Made by a program: the position numbers and the translations under genes | In this document: in pieces, positions 15,640 through 25,733 of the stretch | Layout of the letters: each line of letters opens with the position of its first letter | Numbering within the stretch: position 1 is the first letter of the stretch | Assembly (NCBI GenBank): GCA_003139545.1 | Contig: PLJC01000004.1 | Span: 104,001-168,000, forward strand | Reading direction: 5' to 3' | DNA from: Actinomycetota bacterium | Lineage (GTDB): Bacteria > Actinomycetota > Thermoleophilia > Gaiellales > Gaiellaceae | DNA: 64,000 nt | Notes under the pieces: model-generated | Databases searched by the model: none | The model's input: the letters and a program-made list of their open reading frames with translations, nothing else | Told to the model about the DNA's origin: nothing

Positions 15640-17577
15640 CTATCCGGTCTTCTTGATGTGGAAGAACGCGTTGTAGATGTCGCGTGCGCACGGCGCTGCG
15701 GCCTCGGCACCGAAGCCGCCGTGCTCGATCATGCACACAACGAGCACCTCTGGGTGGCCGGCAGGGGCCCAGGACGCATACCAGGAGTGATCGTCGCCGG
15801 GCGGCGCCTCCGCCGTGCCGGTCTTGCCGGCGACGGGCACCGGATACGTCGAGAAGATCGCCGCCGACGTGCCGACGTGCGCTGCCTCGTACAGGCCCTG
15901 CCGGATCGCGTCGACGTCGACGAGCTTCAGCTTGCGCTGCGGCTTGAAGTGCAGCGGCTTCGTCACTCCGTTCTTGATGACCGCGCTCGCCACGTGCGGC
16001 GTCACGACGGTTCCGCCGTTCGCGATCGCCGAGTACGCGACCGCGAGCTGCAACGGGCTCACCTGGAGTGCGCCCTGGCCGATGGCGAGGTTGATCGTCT
16101 GGCCTTCCGTCCAGGGGAAGCCCATGAGCTTCTCGAAGGTCTTCCCGGGCCCCGGTAGGTAGCCCGGCGACGCGCCGGTGAGGTCGATCGGCGGCGTCGA
16201 GCCGAGCCCGAACTTGCGCGCCCACTCCTGGATGAGCGTGCCCTGCTTGCTCGGGTCGGACAGGTAGATCCGGTCGCCGAGGCGGTAGAACCAGGTGTCG
16301 CACGACTGCGCGAGCGCCGTGTGGAGCGTCATGCTCGAGTAGACGCCGGCCTCGACGTTGTGGAACACCGTTCCGCCGAGGTCGAACGAGCCGGAGCAGA
16401 GGAGGGACGTGTCGGGTGTGATGATCCCGGCCGAGAGCGCGGCCTCCGCGATGATCGGCTTGAACGTCGACCCGGTCGGATAGACGCCGGCGATCGCGCG
16501 GTCGAGGAGCAGGTTGCGCGGATCGGTGTAGAGCTTCGCGTTGTAGCTCGGATCGTTTGCGGCCGCGACCTGGCTGTAGGTCGGCACGCTCGCGATCGCG
16601 TAGATCCCGCCCGTGTACGGGTTCATGACGACAACCGAGCCGCCGGTCGGGTGGTAGCCGAGCCCCCGTGAAAGCTGGATGCCGTCCTGCACCGCTGCGG
16701 CGGCCGCACGCTGGAGTCGCCCGTCGATGGTGAGCTTCAGCGTCGGCAGGGCCTTACCCTTCGGCACCTCGAGCGGGCCGGCGATTCGGCCGAGCGAGTC
16801 GACGCGCACGTGCGCGGGCACGAAGCCGGGATTCAGCAGCGAGTCGTACGTCGCCTCGACGCCCGTCTGCCCGACGAGCTCGCCGGCGCTCGCGTGCGCG
16901 TAGCGCTTCGTGCCGATCTCCGGCGGGCTGATCTCGCCGAGCAGTCCGAGGAACTCGCTGCCGAAGTTGCCCTGCGGATAGAGGCGCGCGGGAACGGCCC
17001 ACACCTTCAGCCCCGGATACGACGCGGGCCGCTCGTCGAGGTAGTACTGCAGTGCGGCGGTCGGACGCGGCAGCACGACCGCGGGCGCGAACGGCGAGCG
17101 CACGACCGAACGCTCGATACGCGTCACGAACGTCTGCACCGGCACGTGCGCGAGCTGCGAGAACTTGCGCAGCACGTCGACGCCGGCGACGGTCGGCTTC
17201 CAGCCGTGGGAGTTGAAGGCGCCCAGCGTTCCCGGGTCGGCGGCGACGACGATGCGGCCCGTCGTCGCTGCGAGCACGCGGCCCTTGTCGTCGACGATCG
17301 CGCCTCTCGAGCCGATCATGTTCACGGTGCGGAATGCCTGATGGGTCGCGAGCGTCTTGTACGAAGGCCCGTGCAGGATCTGGATCGACCACGCGCGCAG
17401 CACGAGCAGGGAGATCGCGATCCCGACGACGACGGCGAGACCGCCCACGCGGACGTAGAAACCTGGGCTGCGGAAATACGGCGCGTCGGCGCGCGAATAG
17501 GGCTGGACGCGGCGACCGGCCGGCAGGCTGCGTGGGAGCGTTATCCGGCGGCGAGGATCAGAAGACGGAATTCTCAA
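15640..17577 (-). CDS. mrdA: Penicillin-binding protein 2 (class B transpeptidase)
   Basis: A 645-residue protein from a TTG start. It has a cytoplasmic N-terminus, one membrane span (about 44-63), a dimerisation domain (IGSRGAIVDDKGRVLA near 88-103; EISPPEIG near 215), and a transpeptidase domain with the active-site STFK (Ser370-Lys373), SCD (425-427, the SxD form usual in PBP2) and KTGT (585-588). It cross-links peptidoglycan during elongation, normally with RodA. No rodA or mreBCD gene is adjacent here. The C-terminus ends shortly after the KTGT strand, with no PASTA domains. Confidence 0.92.
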   Translation of the reverse strand: MRIPSSDPRRRITLPRSLPAGRRVQPYSRADAPYFRSPGFYVRVGGLAVVVGIAISLLVLRAWSIQILHGPSYKTLATHQAFRTVNMIGSRGAIVDDKGRVLAATTGRIVVAADPGTLGAFNSHGWKPTVAGVDVLRKFSQLAHVPVQTFVTRIERSVVRSPFAPAVVLPRPTAALQYYLDERPASYPGLKVWAVPARLYPQGNFGSEFLGLLGEISPPEIGTKRYAHASAGELVGQTGVEATYDSLLNPGFVPAHVRVDSLGRIAGPLEVPKGKALPTLKLTIDGRLQRAAAAAVQDGIQLSRGLGYHPTGGSVVVMNPYTGGIYAIASVPTYSQVAAANDPSYNAKLYTDPRNLLLDRAIAGVYPTGSTFKPIIAEAALSAGIITPDTSLLCSGSFDLGGTVFHNVEAGVYSSMTLHTALAQSCDTWFYRLGDRIYLSDPSKQGTLIQEWARKFGLGSTPPIDLTGASPGYLPGPGKTFEKLMGFPWTEGQTINLAIGQGALQVSPLQLAVAYSAIANGGTVVTPHVASAVIKNGVTKPLHFKPQRKLKLVDVDAIRQGLYEAAHVGTSAAIFSTYPVPVAGKTGTAEAPPGDDHSWYASWAPAGHPEVLVVCMIEHGGFGAEAAAPCARDIYNAFFHIKKTG

Positions 17578-17604
17578 AGCTGCGGCACCCGCAGTGTAGG
17601 CGCT

Positions 17605-18000
17605 CTATTCCTCTGCGAGCTCGTCCGCCAGAAGCGCCAGCGCGAGGCTTCTCCAGGCGAGATCCGGCTCGGCGAGGAGGAGGTCGAGGGCCTCGGTTAC
17701 GATCGGGAGGCCGTCCGCCTCTTCGGCGAGTCCCGCCAGCGCTTCGGCCAGTACGAGGCGGCGCTCAGGCGTGTCCAGCTCGGTGGCGAGCCGCTCGGCG
17801 GCGACGGAGTCGTGGTCGAGCTCGCGGTGCGGGTCGCCGCCGGCGGCGAGCACGAACATCGCGCGTCGGCGGGCGGCGTTCAGGTCGCTCTCGTCGATGC
17901 CGAGGTCGCCGGCGACGAGCCAGACGAGCACGACGAGCAGCTCGGCCGACCGCGCCTCGAGCCCCGAGCCGTCGAGCTCCGTCAGCCGGGATCGCGGCAC
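17605..18000 (-). CDS. Hypothetical helical protein, 131 residues
   Basis: GTG start overlapping the end of the zinc-ribbon gene by 19 bases. It is predicted all-helical, with long Leu/Ala/Glu-rich segments (RSAELLVVLVWLVAGDLGID; ERLATELDTPERRLVLAEAL; LDLLLAEPDLAWRSLALALL). There is no signal peptide and no Cys cluster. I do not recognise a family. It lies 27 bases before PBP2 in the same orientation and could be co-expressed with it. Confidence 0.55.
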   Translation of the reverse strand: MPRSRLTELDGSGLEARSAELLVVLVWLVAGDLGIDESDLNAARRRAMFVLAAGGDPHRELDHDSVAAERLATELDTPERRLVLAEALAGLAEEADGLPIVTEALDLLLAEPDLAWRSLALALLADELAEE

Positions 18001-18134
18001 TCGCCCGTCTCGCCTTCGCAGCAGCCGGCTTTATAGCGGCACTTCGGGCACTGCCACGTCGATTGGCGCCATTCCATGTCGGCGTTGCAGCGCGGGCAGA
18101 GCTCAGTCGACGTAGTACTCGTCTGCGATTGCAA
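17982..18134 (-). CDS. Small zinc-ribbon protein, about 50 residues
   Basis: On the minus strand a short frame reads STELCPRCNADMEWRQSTWQ then CPKCRYKAGCCEGETGEC and stops at 17982. Two CPxC knuckles 18 residues apart are a typical zinc ribbon, followed by a Cys-rich tail. The only usual in-frame start is a TTG at 18134, inside the end of the aminotransferase gene (32-base overlap). It also overlaps the start of the gene at 17605-18000, so the three would be translationally coupled. The motif is strong evidence. The start is uncertain. Confidence 0.6.
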   Translation of the reverse strand: MQSQTSTTSTELCPRCNADMEWRQSTWQCPKCRYKAGCCEGETGECRDPG

Positions 18135-19458
18135 GGGCATCGTCGAGTATGGCAATGCCCTCGGCCAGCTCGTCGTGCGTGATCGTCAGCGGCGGGCAGA
18201 CCATGACCACGTTCCAGTGCGTCATGAGATAGAGGCCGCGCTCGAGCGCCGCCTTCGCCAGCCGGGCAACCGGCGCCGCGTCCTCTCCGGTGCCGTTGAA
18301 CGGGACGAGCGGTTCGCGCGTCGCGCGCGACTTCACGAGCTCGAGGCCCCAGAAGCAACCGATGCCGCGCACCTCGCCGATGGACGGGTGCTTCGCTGCG
18401 AGCCCCTCGAGCGCTTCGCGGAACACCGGTCCCATCTCCGCGGCATGCTCGACGATGCCTTCCTCGCGGAACGCCTCGATGGAGGCGACGCCGACCGCGC
18501 ACGCGAGTGGGTGGCCGCTGTACGTGAGGCCGCCTGCAAAGAACTTGTCCTGAATCCATGTCGCGATCGGCTCGCGCACCGACATCGCGCCGAGCGGGAC
18601 GTAACCGGAGTTGATCCCCTTCGCCATCGTGAGGATGTCGGGGACGACGTCCCAGTTGTCGACCGCGAACCACTTGCCGGTGCGGCCGAAGCCGGCCATC
18701 ACCTCGTCGGCGATGAGCAGGATCCCGTGCCGGTCGCAGACCGCGCGAATGGACTGGAGGTAGCCGTCCGGCGGGACGATGATCCCGTTCGTCCCCGTGA
18801 CGGTCTCGAGGATGACCGCGGCGACCGTGTGCGCGCCCTCGTACTGGAGGATCTCCTCGAGGTGCGGCGCGCCCGTGCACACCGGGCACGGATCCGGGTG
18901 ACCGGCCGGGCAGCGATACGTGTACGGGTCGAACATGCGCACGACGCCGGGAATGCCCGGCTCCGACGGCCAGCGGCGCGGGTCGCCGGTGAGGGTGAGC
19001 GAGCCCGCGGTCGCGCCGTGATAGCTGCGGTAGCGCGCGATGATCTTGTGCCGGCCCGTGTACCAGCGCGCGAGACGGATGGCGTTCTCGTTCGCCTCCG
19101 CGCCGCCGTTCGTGAAGAACGTCATCGACAGGTCGCCCGGCGTGACCTCGGAAACGAGACGCGCCAAAGTGGAGCGCGGCTCGGTCGCCATGGGCGGGCC
19201 GATCGTGCACAGCTTGTCCGCCTGATCCTTGATGGCGGCGACGAGCTTCGGATGCTGGTGCCCGATCGAGACGTTCACGAGCTGGGATGCGAAGTCGAGG
19301 TAGCGCTTGCCGTCGTAGTCCCAGAAGTAGCGGCCCTCCGCCCCCGCGACGGGGATGGGATTGATCGCGTTCTGCACCGACCAGGAGTGGAGGACGTAGC
19401 GCTTGGCCTCCTCCTGCACCTGGAGCCCGAGCTCGTGATTCGTCTCTGTCGTCGCCAT
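18103..19458 (-). CDS. Class III omega-amino-acid:pyruvate aminotransferase
   Basis: A 451-residue PLP enzyme, ATG at 19458. Class III features: TNGGAEANENAIRLAR near 117-131, RSYHGATAGSLTLTGDPRRW near 144-163, LLIADEVMAGFGRTGKW near 247-263 (the PLP-ring Asp), and the Schiff-base Lys280 in TMAKGINSGYVPLGA. A Cys cluster (YRCPAGHPDPCPVC, 181-194) is inserted in the large domain. Taurine:pyruvate and beta-alanine:pyruvate transaminases share this form. The gene neighbourhood (dihydropyrimidinase, carbamoyl amidohydrolase, MmsA) points to beta-alanine or 3-aminoisobutyrate as donor. That assignment is inference. Confidence 0.88.
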   Translation of the reverse strand: MATTETNHELGLQVQEEAKRYVLHSWSVQNAINPIPVAGAEGRYFWDYDGKRYLDFASQLVNVSIGHQHPKLVAAIKDQADKLCTIGPPMATEPRSTLARLVSEVTPGDLSMTFFTNGGAEANENAIRLARWYTGRHKIIARYRSYHGATAGSLTLTGDPRRWPSEPGIPGVVRMFDPYTYRCPAGHPDPCPVCTGAPHLEEILQYEGAHTVAAVILETVTGTNGIIVPPDGYLQSIRAVCDRHGILLIADEVMAGFGRTGKWFAVDNWDVVPDILTMAKGINSGYVPLGAMSVREPIATWIQDKFFAGGLTYSGHPLACAVGVASIEAFREEGIVEHAAEMGPVFREALEGLAAKHPSIGEVRGIGCFWGLELVKSRATREPLVPFNGTGEDAAPVARLAKAALERGLYLMTHWNVVMVCPPLTITHDELAEGIAILDDALAIADEYYVD

Positions 19459-19480
19459 GTGCAGAGCGTATCGTGTAGCC

Positions 19481-20572
19481 GTGGGCCGGCTCCTCGCGCT
19501 CGTGCTGACGAGTATCAGCATCCCGCTCCCGTCGCACGCCACCCTCGTCGCCGACCGCGCCAACTTCCAGCAACTCGCCGAGCAGGGCGTCGCGCAGATG
19601 CAGCAGGGGTGGTGGAACGCCAAGAAAGGCTGGTACGACAACCGGTCGCCCGATGACGGGCAGCTCGCGAGCATGTGGTCGTCGTACCCGATGATGGAGC
19701 TCGTCGCGGCGGTCGCGATCGCCGACCCGACGCCGGCGAACGTGGCGCTCGTCAATACGACGTTCAAGGCGGGGGAGGGCCTCTGGGACCCGACCATCGA
19801 CGGCACCGGCGGCATCGCCTGGCAGTGGGGGCTGAGCCCGAGCGGGAACGCGTATTTCGACGACGCCGGGTGGTGGGGCATCGCCTATCTCGATGCATAC
19901 CGCGCCACCGGCAAGGCGCGCTGGCTGTGGGACGCGGGCCGCGTGCTTGCGTACATCGACCGGTACGGCTGGGACACCGCCAACGGCGGGATGTACTGGG
20001 ACACCGGCCACGCCTACAAGACCTCGGAGCCGCTCGCAGCCGCGACGCTCATCGCGGCGACGCTGTACCGGATCCAGCACAAGAAGTACTACCTCAACCT
20101 CGCGACGAAGTACCTCACCTGGGCGGACGCGAAGACGCTCAATCCGCAGGCCGGCAACCTGTACGGCCGCAGCGCGACCGACGGCACGGTGATGGACTAC
20201 GTCGAGGGGATGATGATCGCCGCGCACGTCCAGCTCTGTCTCGCGACGAAGCAGCAGTCGTATTGCAATAGTGCCGAGTCGCTCGCACAGGCGTCGCTGA
20301 ACGTGTTCCCGGAGCTCCACCCGTGGATGCCCGAGCCGGACACGATCTACCTCCAGGGGATGCTCGATCTCTATGCGTACGACGGGAACCCGACCTGGTA
20401 CGCGCTCGCGTACGCGAACGCGACGACCGCGGAGGCGAACGCGCGCGGTGACGACGGTCGGTGGACGAAGGACTGGTGGGGCTACTGGGCCGACACGGGC
20501 GTCCTGTACGCGCCTGCGGCGACGCTCGAGCTCTTCGCCTGGATGGCGGCTACTCCGCCTCCCGCGAGCTAA
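19481..20572 (+). CDS. Secreted glycoside hydrolase family 76-like protein
   Basis: An exported protein of about 363 residues. The frame opens at ATG 19457, but that start overlaps the divergent aminotransferase ATG. GTG 19481 begins right before the signal peptide (GRLLALVLTSISIPLPSHA) and is preferred. The body shows the GH76 (alpha/alpha)6 pattern: GWWNAKKGWYDN, GGIAWQWG, the paired acid residues in NAYFDDAGWWGIAYLDAY, and NGGMYWDTG. Family members cleave alpha-1,6-mannan. Here the substrate is unknown. It sits between the two pyrimidine-degradation genes aminotransferase and mmsA but has no evident link to that pathway. Confidence 0.82.
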   Translation: MGRLLALVLTSISIPLPSHATLVADRANFQQLAEQGVAQMQQGWWNAKKGWYDNRSPDDGQLASMWSSYPMMELVAAVAIADPTPANVALVNTTFKAGEGLWDPTIDGTGGIAWQWGLSPSGNAYFDDAGWWGIAYLDAYRATGKARWLWDAGRVLAYIDRYGWDTANGGMYWDTGHAYKTSEPLAAATLIAATLYRIQHKKYYLNLATKYLTWADAKTLNPQAGNLYGRSATDGTVMDYVEGMMIAAHVQLCLATKQQSYCNSAESLAQASLNVFPELHPWMPEPDTIYLQGMLDLYAYDGNPTWYALAYANATTAEANARGDDGRWTKDWWGYWADTGVLYAPAATLELFAWMAATPPPAS

Positions 20573-20581
20573 CCTCCTCTC

Positions 20582-22081
<1,500 letters not shown>

Positions 22082-22100
22082 TCTCGTGACACTCTAGGCG

Positions 22101-22115
22101 CGGTACTTAGTACCG
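22101..22115. repeat. CGGTAC-N3-GTACCG palindrome, copy 1
   Basis: Perfect 15-base inverted repeat (spacer TTA) 20 bases after mmsA. It could be an operator, a short hairpin or a genome-wide repeat element. Confidence 0.6.
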
Positions 22116-22147
22116 GCCTTCGGGTAGCCGCAGGCACTTGCGACGAT

Positions 22148-22162
22148 CGGTACCAGGTACCG
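22148..22162. repeat. CGGTAC-N3-GTACCG palindrome, copy 2
   Basis: Same inverted repeat with spacer CAG, starting 47 bases after the start of copy 1. It is followed at once by another CGGTAC half-site. It lies 23 bases from the convergent GH25 stop. Confidence 0.6.
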
Positions 22163-22184
22163 GTACGTCGGTGTCACGGAAGTG

Positions 22185-24257
22185 TCACGGCACGCGGAAC
22201 GCGAGCAGCAGCGCCGCGCGGCGCTTGAACGGGTCGACGGCCGCCACCCGTAGGTGCGCCGTGACACCGGCCTTCAGGTGCCGGATGCGCACCACGATCG
22301 GGACGCTGCCGGGATTGAGGAGCAGCGACTCCTTCGTTACGCCGCCGGCGAGGCCGACGAAGAGATGCGCCTGTGACGCGACGGTGACACGCGTTCGGAC
22401 GACGACTGAGCCGTCGCTCAGCCGCTTCGCCGTCAGCGGCCCGTTGCGGTAGACGGTCGGCAGCCCTTCGGCGACGAGGCTCGGGTCGCCCCAATGCCCC
22501 GCCGCGAACGCCGCGATGCGCATCGGCTGCCCGAGGATGACGTGCAGCGTCGTCCCGTCGTTGTACGTCCCGGCGATGCTCCCGGCCGGAAGCGTCGGGG
22601 ACGCGAGAGAGGTGAGCGCGTGCCAGACCGTGTTGTCGATCGTGTACGCGAGCACGGATCCGTCCGGCAGCGCGTTCGCGTAGGTCAGGTCGATCGGCCA
22701 GGGGAGGAGGGTGCTGATGTCGGTGATCCCGACGACGACGCCCGTGCCCTTCAGCGCCGGCGCCCGCTCGCCCGGAAGCAGCGTGACCGTGGAGCCGTCC
22801 GGCACTGCGCCCGGCTGCCACGTCACCTGCGCGCGCCCGTCCGTCGTCACGACCGCGCCCGCCTCTCCGGGCGCTGCCTCGAGCGCGCCGGGAACCGCAG
22901 TCGGTACCGGCGCCGCTGCAACGAGCCCCGTGGCCGGCGTCGTCGCCGCTTGCGAGCCGCCCGCGCTCGTCGCCGTGACGACGAGCGACAGCGTCGCGCC
23001 GATGTCGCCGGGCGAGAGCACGTAGGTCGAATCCGTCGCGCCCGTGATCGCGGCACACGTGATGCCGGCGGGATCGCAGCGCCGCCACTGATACGTGAAC
23101 GACGTCGGCGACCCGGTCCACGTGCCGACCGACGAGACGAGCTGCTGGCCCGCGATCGTGTCGCCCGCGATGCTCGGCTGCGTCGTCGCAGCCGGCCGCG
23201 TCACCACGCCGCTGCCGCTCGAGCCGACCGCGACCGTCGGCGCGGACGCCGCCGCGGCACCGCCGGAGGAGCTCTGCGACGTCACCGTGACGATGAGCGC
23301 GTGGCCCGAGTCCGCGGTCGTCGGCTTGTACGTGTCCGAGGTCGCGCCGGAGATCGGCGTGCAGTTGTTGCCCGCCGCATCGCACTGCTGCCACTGGTAC
23401 GTGAACGCGATCGGCTTGCCGCCGCTCCACGTCCCGGGGATCGCGACGAGCAACATGCCGACCTTGACCGTGCCGACGACCGTCGGCGGCACGCTCGCCA
23501 CCGGCGCGCCGGTCGGGTACGTCGGGATCGCGATCGGCCCCGGATCGAGGCCCGCATATCGGTCGCCGTCGACGCAGTTGAGGAAGCCGGGCACGCTCGC
23601 GCAATCGGTCCACTGCCAGAACGTCCAGCCGAGCCCGCCCCAATTGCCGGCCGGCACGCTCGGCGCGCCGTTCTTCGTCCAGTGCGCGACCCACAGCCGG
23701 TAGCCGTCGAGCGCGAACGCGGACGTGTTCCCGAGCCTTTCCTTCCAGAAGTTCGGCGACGCGTAGACGAAGCCGCTCACACCCGTGCGCGCCTTCACCT
23801 CGTCGAGCCACGCCTGCGCCCATTGCACGAGCGACTTCGCCGTGAGCCCGCCCGTGGCCTCGAGGTCGAGCACCGGCGGCAGCTCGCCCGCCTGCGGTTG
23901 CGCGACGCTGACGAAGTGGTCGGCCTGCGCGATCGCGCTCGCGTTGATCGTCGCGGGGCCGGTGCCGCTCGGCCGCCCGAAGTGGTATGCGCCGAAGCGC
24001 ATGCCCATGCCTTCCGCGCCGGCACGGTTCACGGGGTAGGTCGCGTCGACGAGCGTCGTGCCCTCGGTCGCCTTCGCGAACGTGAAGCGGTATGACTTCG
24101 CCGCAACCTGCGTCCAGTTGATCAAGCCCTGGTAGTGCGACACGTCGACGCCGTTCGCATATGTGGTCGCGCCCGCCGGCCCCGCGAGGGCGCCGACGAT
24201 CGCGAGCGCTACCAGGATCCGGACCCCCAAACCTGGTCCGAGGCTAGCGAACCGCAT
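22185..24257 (-). CDS. Secreted GH25 lysozyme with two repeat domains and a C-terminal extension
   Basis: A 690-residue protein, ATG 24257. Signal peptide at about 12-31. The GH25 muramidase domain (about 33-225) shows NGVDVSHYQGLINW, FTFAKATEGTT, FGAYHFGRP and the acidic PPVLDLEATGG. Two related beta-sandwich repeats follow at about 235-315 and 330-420, each with the pattern GTWSGGKPIAFTYQWQQCDA then GNNCTPISGAT and a second Cys, typical of actinobacterial surface proteins. The last 250 residues form an extension with TVTLLPGERAPALKG and a late all-beta region of unknown function. It should cleave the glycan of peptidoglycan outside the cell. Confidence 0.88.
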   Translation of the reverse strand: MRFASLGPGLGVRILVALAIVGALAGPAGATTYANGVDVSHYQGLINWTQVAAKSYRFTFAKATEGTTLVDATYPVNRAGAEGMGMRFGAYHFGRPSGTGPATINASAIAQADHFVSVAQPQAGELPPVLDLEATGGLTAKSLVQWAQAWLDEVKARTGVSGFVYASPNFWKERLGNTSAFALDGYRLWVAHWTKNGAPSVPAGNWGGLGWTFWQWTDCASVPGFLNCVDGDRYAGLDPGPIAIPTYPTGAPVASVPPTVVGTVKVGMLLVAIPGTWSGGKPIAFTYQWQQCDAAGNNCTPISGATSDTYKPTTADSGHALIVTVTSQSSSGGAAAASAPTVAVGSSGSGVVTRPAATTQPSIAGDTIAGQQLVSSVGTWTGSPTSFTYQWRRCDPAGITCAAITGATDSTYVLSPGDIGATLSLVVTATSAGGSQAATTPATGLVAAAPVPTAVPGALEAAPGEAGAVVTTDGRAQVTWQPGAVPDGSTVTLLPGERAPALKGTGVVVGITDISTLLPWPIDLTYANALPDGSVLAYTIDNTVWHALTSLASPTLPAGSIAGTYNDGTTLHVILGQPMRIAAFAAGHWGDPSLVAEGLPTVYRNGPLTAKRLSDGSVVVRTRVTVASQAHLFVGLAGGVTKESLLLNPGSVPIVVRIRHLKAGVTAHLRVAAVDPFKRRAALLLAFRVP

Positions 24258-24313
24258 GTTCAGTGAACGTAAAGCGACCACTTCGACCGCTTTCGCGGCC
24301 GGATCGCAGCCTC

Positions 24314-25723
24314 CTACGCGACTGCTGCAGGCCGCTTCAGCTCTGTGCCGAAGCGGGCGCGGGCGACGAATTGGCCGACGCCGGGAGACGCAACGAGCTC
24401 GTCGTTCTCGACGAGCACGTGGCCGCGCAGCAGCACGACCTCGGGCGATCCCGTCACCTGCGTTCCCTCGTACAGGTTGTAGTCCACCTTCGAGTGCTGC
24501 GTCTTCGCCGTGATCGTCACCTTCTTCTCGGGATCGAAGACGACGATGTCGGCATCGGAGCCGACGGCGATCGTGCCCTTGCGCGGATAGAGACCGAAGA
24601 GCTTCGCCGGGTTCGTCGCGAGCAGCTCGACCATCCGGTTGAGCGAGATGCGGCCGGTGCGCACGCCGAATTCGTGGATCATCTGCAGCCGGTTCTCGAT
24701 GCCCGGGCCGCCGTTCGGAATCTTCGAGAAGTCGTCCTTGCCGAGCGTCTTCTGCGTGTCGAAGCGGAACGCGCAGTGGTCCGTGGAGATCGCCGACAGC
24801 GCGTCGGTGCGCACCGCGTTCCAGAGGACGTCCCAGTTCGACTTGTCGCGCACCGGCGGCGAGAACACGAACTTCGCGCCTTCGAAGTTCGGCTTGGCGA
24901 TGTCCTCGAGCGACGTGAAGAAGTACTGCGTGCACGTCTCGCCCCAGACGTCCCAGCCTTTCTCGCGCGCGGCTGCGATCGGATCGACCGCTTCCTTGCA
25001 CGTCACGTGCACGACGTACAGCGGCGCGCCGGCGAGATGTGCCAGCTGGATCGCGCGGTTCGTCGCCTCGCCCTCGGCCTCCGGTGGCCGCGTGAGCGCG
25101 TGGTAGAGCGGCTCCGTGTGCCCCGCGGCGAGCGCCTCCTGGACGAGGATGTCGATCACATCGCCGTTCTCGGCGTGCACCATCACGAGCGCGCCGGTCT
25201 TCGCCGCCACCTCCATCGTGCGGTACAGCGTCTCGTCGTCGACCATCAGCGCGCCCTTGTATGCCATGAAGAGCTTGTACGAGGTGATGCCCTGGTCCGG
25301 CAGCGTCGCGAGCTCCTCCAGCGTGCCGCCCTCCGCGAGATCGGTGACCGCCATGTGGTAGCCCATGTCGATCATCTGCTTGCCGTTCGCCTTCGTGCGC
25401 CAGTCCTCGAGCGCCTGCGCGAATGTCTGCCCCTTGCCCTGGATGATGAAGTCGACGTGGCACGTCGTGCCGCCGAACGCGGCCGACGTCTGGCCAGACT
25501 CGACGTCGTCGATCGTCGTCGTCCCGCCGAACGGCATGTCGAGGTGCGTGTGCGGGTCGATGCAGCCGGGAAGCACGTACTTCCCGGCTGCATCGATCAC
25601 CTTGTCCGCCTGGATGTCGAGGCTCTCGCCGATCAGCGAGATTCGCTCGTCGTCGACGAAGACGTCCGCGACGTAGTCGTCCGCCGCGGTGACGATCCGT
25701 CCTCCTCTGATCAGCACCGACAT
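24314..25723 (-). CDS. hydA: Dihydropyrimidinase (D-hydantoinase)
   Basis: A 469-residue cyclic amidohydrolase with all metal ligands visible: HTHLD (His58, His60), the carboxylated Lys150 in TSYKLFMAYKG, His183 in MVHAENGDVI, His239 in YVVHVTCKEA and Asp315 in ISTDHCAF. Length matches the family. It opens 5,6-dihydrouracil or dihydrothymine to the N-carbamoyl amino acid. It also accepts hydantoins. The upstream importer ends 10 bases before its start, and the amidohydrolase for the next step is encoded divergently at 29306. Confidence 0.95.
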   Translation of the reverse strand: MSVLIRGGRIVTAADDYVADVFVDDERISLIGESLDIQADKVIDAAGKYVLPGCIDPHTHLDMPFGGTTTIDDVESGQTSAAFGGTTCHVDFIIQGKGQTFAQALEDWRTKANGKQMIDMGYHMAVTDLAEGGTLEELATLPDQGITSYKLFMAYKGALMVDDETLYRTMEVAAKTGALVMVHAENGDVIDILVQEALAAGHTEPLYHALTRPPEAEGEATNRAIQLAHLAGAPLYVVHVTCKEAVDPIAAAREKGWDVWGETCTQYFFTSLEDIAKPNFEGAKFVFSPPVRDKSNWDVLWNAVRTDALSAISTDHCAFRFDTQKTLGKDDFSKIPNGGPGIENRLQMIHEFGVRTGRISLNRMVELLATNPAKLFGLYPRKGTIAVGSDADIVVFDPEKKVTITAKTQHSKVDYNLYEGTQVTGSPEVVLLRGHVLVENDELVASPGVGQFVARARFGTELKRPAAVA

Positions 25724-25733
25724 CCTGTCCTCC

